A DNA stretch of 64,000 bases from Belliella kenyensis (GTDB taxonomy: Bacteria; Bacteroidota; Bacteroidia; Cytophagales; Cyclobacteriaceae). The position numbers and the translations under genes were made by a program. Shown piece after piece: positions 44,195 through 53,331 of this stretch (its first letter is position 1; each line of letters begins with the position of its first letter). The notes under the pieces were generated by a model. It saw only the letters and a list, made by a program, of their open reading frames with translations. It made no database searches and was not told the DNA's origin. The DNA is taken from positions 1 through 64,000 of the forward strand of contig NZ_JAKZGR010000003.1 in NCBI RefSeq assembly GCF_022549675.1, given 5' to 3'.

Positions 44195-44261
44195 ATGCCT
44201 TAGTGAAAATAGATAGAGTACTTATGAGGTCTTCTATATTTTTCACTAAGGCATATTTTTT
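44195..44261. terminator. Hairpin terminator between M14 and OmpA genes
   Basis: Perfect 15-bp arms 44195-44209 and 44240-44254 enclose a 30-nt loop, with a T run after the right arm and a T-rich tract on the other strand. It can serve both convergent genes, although the OmpA stop is 140 bp away. The next about 130 bp hold no gene, only a short CTAAG/CTTAG repeat. Confidence 0.75.
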
Positions 44262-44394
44262 TGAGTTGGTGATTTATCAGCTTTTTGATAATCCGCAAAA
44301 ACACTAAGCTACGATCTTAGCAAAGAGTTAATGAGATTCAAATACTAATAACTCAACTGTTTCTTGTTTCTCTTTTTTGGACCTATATATAGGA

Positions 44395-45240
44395 CTATTC
44401 CATCAAAGCAAAAAACTTATCCAAATCAGGTATAATCACAATTCTGGTTCTTCTATTTTTGGCCATGTTTTCTGGAGTATCATTATCTACGATTGGCATA
44501 TAGCTACTTCTTCCAGCTGCAATCATTTTTTCGGGGTCTACATTATATTTTGTTTGAAGAGCCCTTACAATTGAAGTTGCTCTTTTTACACTTAGATCCC
44601 AATTATCTTGTACTGTGGAAGTACTGATACTTCTAGGATCAGTATGCCCTTCGATCATTACTTCCATAGAAGGTTCAGAGTTGATTACTTCAGCTAACCT
44701 CGAAAGAAGACCGTCAGCATTCCTACTAACCATAAAGCTTCCTGTGTTGAAAAGTAATCTGTCTGATACAGATATCATTACCACAGTTTTGTCTATATCT
44801 ATTTGGATATCTTCATTTTCTTGAGCAGAACCATCCGTAATAGATTGCTTTAAATTGTGAGAAATAGCTAAATTGACTGAATCTTCTAAAGTTTTTGCGT
44901 TTGCTAATTCAGATTGATCTACCTTTGATAGTGTAGCTTTGAGTTTTTCACGACCATTATTGGACATAGGGAGTTTTCCATCCATGCTAAACTTTGCATC
45001 TCCTTCTGCCCTGAGAGAATTAATTTTTGCATTATATTCCTCGACTCTTCTTTCTATTCTGGCAAATCGCTCTTCTAGAATTCTCTTTTCTTCTTCAAGT
45101 TTATCTTTTTCAGCAGTCGTTTCTGCTAAATTGTAGGCAGTGGTATTGTAATCATTTTCTAATGCTACATACTTTTTTTTCGAAACACATGATGCTATTA
45201 AAGCACCAGAAATTAGGGTGATTGCTACTGTCTTTTTCAT
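44395..45240 (-). CDS. OmpA-family lipoprotein
   Basis: This 281-residue protein has a lipoprotein signal (lipobox LIASC, Cys at about residue 18), a long coiled coil (about 25-85) and an OmpA_C-like peptidoglycan-binding domain (about 150-275). Family motifs include MIEGHTDPRS, NWDLSVKRATSIV and KNRRTRIVI. It should anchor the outer membrane to the murein layer (Pal/OmpA class). It is monocistronic. No -7 consensus was seen upstream; the 419-bp spacer holds an 11-bp-arm hairpin near 45419. Confidence 0.88.
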   Translation of the reverse strand: MKKTVAITLISGALIASCVSKKKYVALENDYNTTAYNLAETTAEKDKLEEEKRILEERFARIERRVEEYNAKINSLRAEGDAKFSMDGKLPMSNNGREKLKATLSKVDQSELANAKTLEDSVNLAISHNLKQSITDGSAQENEDIQIDIDKTVVMISVSDRLLFNTGSFMVSRNADGLLSRLAEVINSEPSMEVMIEGHTDPRSISTSTVQDNWDLSVKRATSIVRALQTKYNVDPEKMIAAGRSSYMPIVDNDTPENMAKNRRTRIVIIPDLDKFFALME

Positions 45241-45528
45241 AAGTTGGTTTTTGTTTTGCGGGATATTTCCAAAAACAGAGCCATTGAGAAATTAGCAAGT
45301 AAATTATAGCCTATAAATGTCTTCCAGCATGAGTATTTTGTCAAAAATCAAACAAAAATGTATCTCTTTTCTCATTGTTAGTCCTAGTTTTTAAATCATG
45401 CTTCCTTCTAAATTTACCAATGATTATAATTTATTTCTCTTTTATAATCATTCAAGTTCTGGAAACCAAAATTATTTTTTGATCAATATCTGCTCTCATA
45501 TAGTCAACTAGAATGTATTAATTAAAAA
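45241..45528. other. Spacer with AT-rich 11-bp-arm hairpin
   Basis: AATGATTATAA (45419-45429) and TTATAATCATT (45442-45452) are exact reverse complements around a 12-nt loop, with no T-run. The spacer separates ompA from the end of the PUL regulator. I see no ORF; it could be a regulator site or a structured leader. Confidence 0.45.
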
Positions 45529-45553
45529 TACCTCCTATGGAACAAAGGAGGTA
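45529..45553 (-). terminator. Terminator after the PUL regulator
   Basis: TACCTCCT (45529-45536) and AGGAGGTA (45546-45553) form an 8-bp stem with a 9-nt loop. On the minus strand a T tract (TTTTTAATT) follows. It is 107 bp beyond the regulator stop. Confidence 0.7.
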
Positions 45554-45659
45554 CTTTAATCATAGAAGCAGGAATATAGGTAGCCATCTTAGTTCCTTAC
45601 CTTTTTTATAGAGAAATATTCAAACTCACCACCATTTGGAGGGGATAAGATACGTTCTT

Positions 45660-48512
45660 CTAGAATTTCAATATAAACTCTTGCAGATTTTCTTCTCTTA
45701 CAAGCTCAAGCTTCTTCCTTAGGCGATATCTTGCTATTTCAACTCCTCTGACAGAAATATTCATCAAATAAGCTATTTCTTTTGTGCTCAAATTCATTCT
45801 TAAATAGGCACTGAGCTTTATTTCCTGAGGACTAAGTGTAGGGTAAACTTTTTTGAACCTGCTCATAAAATCTCCATGAACTTGATCAAAATGAATTTCG
45901 AATTGTTCCCAATCTTCATCTTCAGCAATGTTTTTCTCGATGTTCTTTATTACTTTTTGAATTTCATTCTTGACTTCTTGATTTTTACTTTTTTTAATGA
46001 TTCCACCCAAATTGGTTTTTAAATGATCAATAAAACCATTTTTTGTAATTAAATGCATGGTAGCAGTTGCCAATTCCTTGTCTTTAAGTTGGATCTCTTG
46101 AAGTAAGTTTTCATTTCTTAATTTCTCCACCTCTTGCAAAGAATGTTGTAATTCCGAATCTTTTTCATCGATGACTTGCTGGGACGCGGTTTTGATCTTT
46201 TGAGTTTTCTTTTGATATTTTTTATCTATGGTTCTATAGAAGGCAAATGCAGCAAACCCAAAAATAATCACATAACAGAAGTAAGCGATTCCGCTTCTGT
46301 ACCAAGGCGGTAGTATTTCAAAGGACCAACTAGTGGGTGTTGCAAGAATACCATTCTGATCCTTACTTCTTACGTGAAATGTATACTTACCTTCCCTTAG
46401 ATTCGTGTATGCTTTTTCATTTTTGAATACCCACTCACCATATTCCTCTTCAAAACCTTCTAGCCAATATTGAAAAGAAAGGTATTGTTCATTGGCTGGG
46501 GTGGGATTACTTGCTTCGAACCGTAGGTTTGATTTTTTATATGGAATTTTTAGCATCGAACTATCTCTGCTTTTGCTATTGCCGTCATGAATGAGCGAAT
46601 CTGTGGTGCCAGTGATGTATACAGATCTGATCAGTGTAGGGTAGAGGTTAGTTTTTGTTTTTTTGTCATTCAGATTAAACCTTATAAATCCATCATTTGC
46701 GGCAAAAAGTACCTCATTACTTTTGATTGATGCTATATTCTGAAGGTCATCATTTAATAATTTTCTAATTTGATTAAAATCTTCTTGGTGCTTTTGGAAT
46801 GTTCCGTCTACCTTTTTTTCCAAAACACCAGCATTGTTTTCACTGATGTAGTATATATTACCCAATTGGTCTTCAAGCAAAAAATGTAAAATCTCATCCC
46901 GTTTAAAGTATTTTAAAAAATAGTCATCAACTTCAAAACGATTGGTGATTTTGTCGTATTTAAAAATCCCGGCTTGAGTGGTAAATACCAATTCATTCTT
47001 AATAGACCATACATTATTCAAGACATTGCTTGGTAGACCTGACTCTGGCCCGAACACCTCTACTGAGGCATTTTCTAGAGAAGCATCTAATGTGAGTTTA
47101 TAAAGGCCTTTGTATCCATGCGCTACCCAAATATTCCCTTCTAAATCTTGTTCTATAATCCTACTTGATTCATAGAAACCCTTGATTTGCCTCAAAAACT
47201 CAATTTTATCATTTTCGATTATGTAAAGATATATGCCATTGTAACCCCCTACAAGCAGAAGGTTTGGGTTGTTCTTAAGAGTCTGAAAATTCCAAAGACC
47301 ACTAGGGCCAGGTATTTTCTCAGCCTTATTATCTTTCAGCACAAAAGCTCCATCATGATGTGCCACTAGCAAAAAGTTGTTGAAAGGTTTGATTTGATAT
47401 ACCTGTCCATATGAATTTCTGACCAACACTGCCTTTTGATTTGTTTTGTTGGCGTCATTCATAACATATACCCCATTACTAGTTCCAAAATAAATATTGC
47501 CTTGATAATAGGCTGCGTGGTATCCAATTCCATATAAACCAGAAGATTGATTGACTTGTAAAAATTGGGCATTCAAGTCTATGACAGAAATCCCATTATT
47601 ATGTCCGATCCATAAATTACCGCTCAAGTCCTCAAAAAGTGATAGGATCGTATTGTTATTTAAGCCATTTTGTTGATTATAAGTAAAAATTGATTCGCCA
47701 CTATTTGTGATGATCATTAAACCTTGATCTTGAGTCCCAATCGCAACATTTCCGTTTTTAAGTTGAATTGCCACGTTTATATTATCAGCCGAAACTGACT
47801 TCCATGGCTCGATTTGGCCTCTCTGAATTGAATGTATGCCATGGTTTTTAGAAAAGATAGTTTGATTTGTTGGACTCATTTGTAAGACAGCGCTGATTTG
47901 GCTTTGTTCGAAATGGTCTATTGATCCTAAGGATTCTAAATGTGTTTTTTCAATTCGAGATAGCCCTTTCCCCAATTCATTGACAAAAATTTGTCCTTGG
48001 TGATAATGAAAACTTTCAAACGAGCTTTTTGTTGATATTTCTTCCAGATAGGTATGATCACTATTGAACAAATAGATTCTGTTGCTAGTACAGAAGTATA
48101 AGCCAGAATTTGAAATGAATACTTTCCATACCTCTTCAAGATTTTGAAAAGCTTCTGGGATTAATGGTTTCATTGAAGTAAACTGAAGCCTCCCTATTTT
48201 ATCTGGAGAAAAATACCCAAAATCTCCCTGTCCAGCTACGTATATATTCCCGTTTTCGGCTATTTGAACATGCCTCATCTTTGATCCCGATGGAAGTGCA
48301 TACCTTCTCCAATTCACTCCATCATATTCCAACAAACCAAAATTATTGGCAACATATATTAGGCCTTCGCTATTTTGTGCGATTGCATAGTTTTGTATTC
48401 CTCCATTGTATGCTTGACTAGAATAGTAAGTTGAGATAGGTATACCCAATCGCTGAGCGTTGTTTTCAATCCCGTAGATCATTATAAATAGAAAAATTAC
48501 AAACCTTTTCAT
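45660..48512 (-). CDS. Membrane-spanning regulator: propeller, Y_Y_Y and HTH domains
   Basis: This 950-residue protein has a signal peptide (about 1-20) and a long periplasmic region of two-component-regulator-type propeller blades (about 30-650). A triple-tyrosine (Y_Y_Y) domain follows (about 670-745), then one transmembrane segment near 757-780, a coiled coil (about 785-850) and a C-terminal LuxR-type helix-turn-helix (about 885-945, LSPQEIKLSAYLRMNLSTKE). There is no kinase domain. It resembles SusR-like one-component PUL regulators and is divergent from the SusC gene, so it probably senses a glycan fragment in the periplasm and controls that operon. Confidence 0.85.
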   Translation of the reverse strand: MKRFVIFLFIMIYGIENNAQRLGIPISTYYSSQAYNGGIQNYAIAQNSEGLIYVANNFGLLEYDGVNWRRYALPSGSKMRHVQIAENGNIYVAGQGDFGYFSPDKIGRLQFTSMKPLIPEAFQNLEEVWKVFISNSGLYFCTSNRIYLFNSDHTYLEEISTKSSFESFHYHQGQIFVNELGKGLSRIEKTHLESLGSIDHFEQSQISAVLQMSPTNQTIFSKNHGIHSIQRGQIEPWKSVSADNINVAIQLKNGNVAIGTQDQGLMIITNSGESIFTYNQQNGLNNNTILSLFEDLSGNLWIGHNNGISVIDLNAQFLQVNQSSGLYGIGYHAAYYQGNIYFGTSNGVYVMNDANKTNQKAVLVRNSYGQVYQIKPFNNFLLVAHHDGAFVLKDNKAEKIPGPSGLWNFQTLKNNPNLLLVGGYNGIYLYIIENDKIEFLRQIKGFYESSRIIEQDLEGNIWVAHGYKGLYKLTLDASLENASVEVFGPESGLPSNVLNNVWSIKNELVFTTQAGIFKYDKITNRFEVDDYFLKYFKRDEILHFLLEDQLGNIYYISENNAGVLEKKVDGTFQKHQEDFNQIRKLLNDDLQNIASIKSNEVLFAANDGFIRFNLNDKKTKTNLYPTLIRSVYITGTTDSLIHDGNSKSRDSSMLKIPYKKSNLRFEASNPTPANEQYLSFQYWLEGFEEEYGEWVFKNEKAYTNLREGKYTFHVRSKDQNGILATPTSWSFEILPPWYRSGIAYFCYVIIFGFAAFAFYRTIDKKYQKKTQKIKTASQQVIDEKDSELQHSLQEVEKLRNENLLQEIQLKDKELATATMHLITKNGFIDHLKTNLGGIIKKSKNQEVKNEIQKVIKNIEKNIAEDEDWEQFEIHFDQVHGDFMSRFKKVYPTLSPQEIKLSAYLRMNLSTKEIAYLMNISVRGVEIARYRLRKKLELVREENLQEFILKF

Positions 48513-48674
48513 TTCTTAGTTTATTGATGACAATAGTAAGATAGTAAATATACTTATGATGTAATAATTTTATCTGATTATTGAGTTAATGAAATTTCTA
48601 AAAATAGGCTCAATTTTTCATTCAATCGATATTATTAGATATGATGATGTGTTTTTGAGAAAGAAAAAAAAATG

Positions 48675-48695
48675 TATTGATGTATTATTGATGTA
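48675..48695 (+). promoter_or_regulatory. Direct repeat upstream of SusC
   Basis: TATTGATGTA occurs at 48675-48684 and again at 48686-48695, exactly 11 bp (about one helical turn) apart. It is 65 bp before the SusC ATG in the 248-bp spacer shared with the regulator gene. A related GATGATGTG lies just upstream. It is a plausible regulator-binding site; no -7 consensus is obvious. Confidence 0.45.
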
Positions 48696-48760
48696 TCCAT
48701 TTATTTCTGTTATGATTAAAGAATGTTCAAATTTAGAGCTTCAATAAATCCAAAATTCAA

Positions 48761-51700
48761 ATGAGAAAACTAATACTATTTTGTATTGTGTTTGCGATCC
48801 ATTATGGTTTGTGGGCACAAGGTGATGTAGTGAGAGGTCAGGTGAAAGATGACACCGGATTTCCACTACCAGGAGTGAGTGTTTTGAAATTGAAAACCAC
48901 CGAGGGAACAATCACAGATCTTGATGGGAACTTTTCTATCAAGGCTGCCGTAGGTGATGAGCTTCAATTTTCTTTTATGGGCTTCAAGCCCCAAGTAGTA
49001 GCAGTGGGCGCTTCGAGACAAATCAATGTCACTTTATCGGAAGATCTTACTAGCCTCAATGAAGTAGTCGTAATTGGTTACGGAACTGCTACCAAAAAGG
49101 AACTCACAGGTGCTACCTCACAAGTAAAGGGTGAGGCCATAGAGAGGATGAACATGCCTCGAGTAGATCAGGCACTACAAGGTCAACTTGCAGGCGTCAA
49201 TATCACTACAAACTCTGGGGCTCCTGGGGGTACTTCAAACATCCGAATCAGAGGGATTGGAACTTTTGGTGACAATGATCCTTTGATTCTAGTAGATGGG
49301 GTTATCTATGATGCAGCTGGTCTAAATGCGCTAAATCCCAATGATATAGAGTCAGTGAACGTCCTTAAAGATGGTACTGCTGGTATTTATGGCGTTAGGG
49401 CTGCAAATGGGGTGATTTTGATAGAAACTAAAAAGGGAAATTTGGGTTCAAAACCTAGGTTGGATTTTACCGCTTACTATGGTGTCCAAGAGACTGCTCG
49501 AAAGTTAGAATTGTTGAATGCTAGGGAGTTTGCCATACTCAAAAATGAAGCTTTTGCAGCTGGAGGTCAGCCAATGCCTTTTAACAATGTAGAATTGGGA
49601 GAAGGGACTAATTGGCAAAATGAAGTTTTTCAAACAGCTCCTGTCCAAGAATACAACCTTACAGTTACAGGTGGTTCGGAAAAGACTACTTATTCCATAG
49701 GAGGATCATATTTTGCCCAACAAGGTATAGTTGGTGGTCCAAAAGCTAATTTTGAGAGATACAATGCCAGGATCAATTTTACAACAGAGCTCGCTCCCAA
49801 AGTGAAATTGACTAATGTGTTGCTCTACACGAGAGAAGAAAGTAAAGGCCTACCTCAAGGTGGTATTGGCTCTGTGCTTTATAATACGATTAATGCGTAC
49901 CCAACTGAAACTGTTTTCGTTGGCAATAGATTTTCTTATTTGGAGAATGTGAATGACATTATCAATCCATTAGCTCAGATGCAAAATACCTACAATGATA
50001 CTTGGGTAAATAAATTGGTAGGAAAAGAAGAGATTGAATATAAGATCAATAATAATTTCACAGCAACAGGAAGAGCTGGATATAATTTTGCCATGGTAGA
50101 TTCTAAGGCCTTCAATCCGCTCGTATGGTATGGCCCAGGGAAATTTGCAAACTCAGCAAGAAATGCCAACCTTGACCCAGTTTTGGTGGACGTAGGTGGT
50201 GTTCAGATCGAGAGAGGTGCGAATGTGTTTGAATCTAGAAATACCTTTTTAGATTACAATTTAGAAGCATTTTTGAATTATCAAGAAACATTCAAAGATG
50301 ATCATACTGTCAAAGGGATGTTTGGAGTCTCCTTGGTGGGAAATAGAAGTGAAGGATTGAATGGCGTTGGATTCAATATACCTAATAACGATCTTAATTT
50401 TGCAGACATTTCAGCAAATCAAGCTCCTGGGGGCTTTTTGAACAATGTTGGATCCTTTCAGAGTAGACAAAGATTAACTTCAGCATTTTTAAGAGCTGAA
50501 TATGATTATCAGAAAAAATATCTGGTGTCAGCAGTAGTTAGAAGAGATGGATCATCCAATTTTGGACCAAATAACAGAATAGGTTATTTCCCTGCGATAT
50601 CAGGTGCTTGGGTGGTTTCAGATGAGTCATTTTTTAATGTTGGTTTCATAGATTTTATGAAGCTTCGAACTAGCTTTGGGGTGTCAGGTAATGACCAAAT
50701 TGGATTGTTCAGATACAGAGGATTGCTCAATGGATCTGCAACTTATGTTTTCAATGACCTGATTGTGAATGGTGCAGCCATAGGAGCCACCAGTAACCCT
50801 GATCTGAAATGGGAGACTACATATCAGACCAATCTTGGCTTAGATTTTTCACTTTTCAATGCACTAGACTTTACAGCTAACTACTTTGTCAAGAACACAA
50901 AAGATTTACTTTTCCAGCCTGATGTATCTGCTTTGTTAGGTTCATATGGTCCGGGAGGTTTCCCTCCAGTGATCAATGCTGGTGATGTAATGAACAGAGG
51001 TATAGAGCTAGAGCTAGGATATGGTACATCAAAAAAAGATGGTGTCAATTTTAGATTTGATTACAATGTGACATTTCTAAAAAATGAAGTAACAGCTGTT
51101 CCCGAGGGATTTGAGTTTATTCCAGGTGCGGCTTTCAGTGTAGGGGGTAATGTAGCCACAAGATTTCAGAAGGGATTTCCAATAGGTTACTTCATAGGCT
51201 ATCAGACTGATGGAATTTTCCAGACACAAGAAGAGATTGCTTCTAGCCCAGTTTCTCAAGCTGGTGCGAGACCAGGTGATTTGAGATTTGTAGATCAAAA
51301 TGGAGATGGAGTTATCAATTTTGGCGATGATTCTGACAGGACTATGATAGGATCTCCAATTCCTGATGTTGTGATGGGATTCAATTTCTCAGTTGATTTT
51401 AAAGGATTTGATTTTGGTGCAAATATCTATGCAGCCCTAGGTCAAGACATCATAAGAAACTATGAAAGGCAACAACCTTGGGCTAATCAGTTAGCATATA
51501 ATATCAATAGATGGACAGGTCCAGGATCAACGAATGAAATTCCAAGATTGACTACAGGTCCTACAAGAAACACTGTATTCTCTGATTTCTATGTTGAAGA
51601 CGGTTCTTTCTTAAGGTTGAGAAATGTGCAGCTTGGTTATACCATTCCTTCTCAAGTGTCAAAGAAAATTGGTATGCAGTATTTTAGACTATATATAGCT

Positions 51701-51841
51701 GCTAATAACCTTGTTACTTTGACAAAATATCAAGGATTTGATCCAGATGTGGGAGCTGGAAATCCACTTTTTGCTGGTGTAGACAATGGTATATATCCAC
51801 AAGCAAGAACCATTATGGCTGGTGTTAACATTAAATTCTAA
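48761..51841 (+). CDS. SusC/RagA-family TonB-linked outer-membrane protein
   Basis: This 1026-residue glycan importer has a signal peptide (1-20), a CarboxypepD_reg-like domain (about 25-105, VRGQVKDDTGFPLPGVSV), the TonB box and linker EVVVIGYGTATKKELTG, a plug (about 115-230, IRIRGIGTFGDNDPLILVDG) and a barrel to the C-terminus (MAGVNIKF). It opens the operon of a polysaccharide utilization locus and is followed 5 bp later by the SusD gene. Together with GH16 it suggests uptake of beta-glucan oligosaccharides, which is inference. Confidence 0.95.
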   Translation: MRKLILFCIVFAIHYGLWAQGDVVRGQVKDDTGFPLPGVSVLKLKTTEGTITDLDGNFSIKAAVGDELQFSFMGFKPQVVAVGASRQINVTLSEDLTSLNEVVVIGYGTATKKELTGATSQVKGEAIERMNMPRVDQALQGQLAGVNITTNSGAPGGTSNIRIRGIGTFGDNDPLILVDGVIYDAAGLNALNPNDIESVNVLKDGTAGIYGVRAANGVILIETKKGNLGSKPRLDFTAYYGVQETARKLELLNAREFAILKNEAFAAGGQPMPFNNVELGEGTNWQNEVFQTAPVQEYNLTVTGGSEKTTYSIGGSYFAQQGIVGGPKANFERYNARINFTTELAPKVKLTNVLLYTREESKGLPQGGIGSVLYNTINAYPTETVFVGNRFSYLENVNDIINPLAQMQNTYNDTWVNKLVGKEEIEYKINNNFTATGRAGYNFAMVDSKAFNPLVWYGPGKFANSARNANLDPVLVDVGGVQIERGANVFESRNTFLDYNLEAFLNYQETFKDDHTVKGMFGVSLVGNRSEGLNGVGFNIPNNDLNFADISANQAPGGFLNNVGSFQSRQRLTSAFLRAEYDYQKKYLVSAVVRRDGSSNFGPNNRIGYFPAISGAWVVSDESFFNVGFIDFMKLRTSFGVSGNDQIGLFRYRGLLNGSATYVFNDLIVNGAAIGATSNPDLKWETTYQTNLGLDFSLFNALDFTANYFVKNTKDLLFQPDVSALLGSYGPGGFPPVINAGDVMNRGIELELGYGTSKKDGVNFRFDYNVTFLKNEVTAVPEGFEFIPGAAFSVGGNVATRFQKGFPIGYFIGYQTDGIFQTQEEIASSPVSQAGARPGDLRFVDQNGDGVINFGDDSDRTMIGSPIPDVVMGFNFSVDFKGFDFGANIYAALGQDIIRNYERQQPWANQLAYNINRWTGPGSTNEIPRLTTGPTRNTVFSDFYVEDGSFLRLRNVQLGYTIPSQVSKKIGMQYFRLYIAANNLVTLTKYQGFDPDVGAGNPLFAGVDNGIYPQARTIMAGVNIKF

Positions 51842-51846
51842 AAATC

Positions 51847-53319
51847 ATGAAACGAATATATAAGTGGTTACTCATAATCCCAATAGGTATATTTTCAGCT
51901 TGCGATAGCCTGCTGGATATAGACCCAGAATACACACAGGATGCGGAGAATTTCTTCAATACGCCTGAGGATTTCAATAGGGCTATCATTGGTGTCTACG
52001 ACATGATGCAGCCGGCCTATTTGAATATATGGATCGGTGAAATAGCTTCCGATAATGCAATCGCTGGAGGGGAAAGTGTAAATGATACAAGAGGTCTTCA
52101 TGAAATTCAAGACATGACCCATGGTGGAGTCAATGATGAATTGAGGGCAGTGATGAGAGTGAATTATACTGGAATTGCTAGAGCAAATTACATTTTCGAA
52201 AATCAAAACAAGATTGATTTCCCTGGAAAAAATTTGATTTTGGCAGAGGCTCGAATGATGAGAGCTTATTTCTACTTCAATCTAGTCAATTATTTTGGAG
52301 ATATGCCATTGATCATTGATAGAAGACTCTCAATCAATGAAGTATCTAGTACACCAAGGGCACCTAAAGCTGATATTTATGCTCAGATTGAGGCAGATCT
52401 TAGAGCTTCGATTGATGTACTACCAGCTACTGTGACGGAAACGGGGAGACTTACTTCTGGAGCTGCTACTGCATTATTAGGGAAAGTATTGCTTTACCAA
52501 GGCAAATATCCAGAGGCAGCGACTGTACTAGGTGGACTCATTGATAGCAATCCTGGTGGATACTCATTGTTTGAGGATTTTACAACTTTATTTCTGGTTG
52601 CCAATCAAAATGTATCGGAAGATGTATTTACTATTCAGTTTTCAGGTTTGAATGGTGGAGATTATGGTTGCTTGATATGTCTAAATGGCAACGCAGCTGT
52701 GGGCTTTCATGGTGTGAGACAGTATGAAGGACCATTCTATGCAGATGGAAATAGCTATAACCTTCCCACTCAGAATTTATATGACGCATTTGATGATAAT
52801 GACATTAGAAGAGATGCTACCATATTGGACATTGAAGCTTTTATCGCTTCCCAACCAAACCCTTCTAGCATCACCTATGCAGTGGGCGGTGGAGGTCATA
52901 CAGGCTATTATCAAAATAAATACATCAAAAGAGCCAATGAGTTAGGTCTTCCAGATGATGACTTGACAAGTCCTCTGAACTACAGGGTCATCCGATGGGC
53001 AGATGTTTTGCTGATGGCTGCTGAAGCTTTTCAAAGATCAGGAAATGATGGAAGAGCAAGAACAGAACTTAATAAAGTACGCCAAAGGGTAAATATGCCT
53101 GCTATCAATGCTTCAGGAGATGCGCTATATCAAGCTATACTGAGAGAGAGAAGGTTAGAGCTATCTGGGGAAGGTTATAGATTCTGGGATTTGGTGAGAA
53201 CGGGACAAGCTGCTGAAAGAATCAGTGGTTTTGTAACAGGCAAGCATGAGTTATTCCCTATTCCTCAAGTTGAAATAGACTTAGTAGGAGGGACTTGGAG
53301 TCAAAATCCTGGCTATTAA
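51847..53319 (+). CDS. RagB/SusD-family glycan-binding lipoprotein
   Basis: This 490-residue protein has a lipoprotein signal (LLIIPIGIFSAC, Cys about residue 19) and the SusD layout: an N-terminal SusD-like part with DPEYTQDAENFFNTPEDFNRA, TPR-type helices (MMRAYFYFNLVNYFGDMPLI) and a C-terminal RagB/SusD domain ending in ERRLELSGEGYRFWDLVR. It caps the SusC barrel and binds the glycan at the surface. The gap to SusC is 5 bp and to the next gene 12 bp, so one transcript is expected. Confidence 0.93.
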   Translation: MKRIYKWLLIIPIGIFSACDSLLDIDPEYTQDAENFFNTPEDFNRAIIGVYDMMQPAYLNIWIGEIASDNAIAGGESVNDTRGLHEIQDMTHGGVNDELRAVMRVNYTGIARANYIFENQNKIDFPGKNLILAEARMMRAYFYFNLVNYFGDMPLIIDRRLSINEVSSTPRAPKADIYAQIEADLRASIDVLPATVTETGRLTSGAATALLGKVLLYQGKYPEAATVLGGLIDSNPGGYSLFEDFTTLFLVANQNVSEDVFTIQFSGLNGGDYGCLICLNGNAAVGFHGVRQYEGPFYADGNSYNLPTQNLYDAFDDNDIRRDATILDIEAFIASQPNPSSITYAVGGGGHTGYYQNKYIKRANELGLPDDDLTSPLNYRVIRWADVLLMAAEAFQRSGNDGRARTELNKVRQRVNMPAINASGDALYQAILRERRLELSGEGYRFWDLVRTGQAAERISGFVTGKHELFPIPQVEIDLVGGTWSQNPGY

Positions 53320-53331
53320 AAAAGAAAAATC

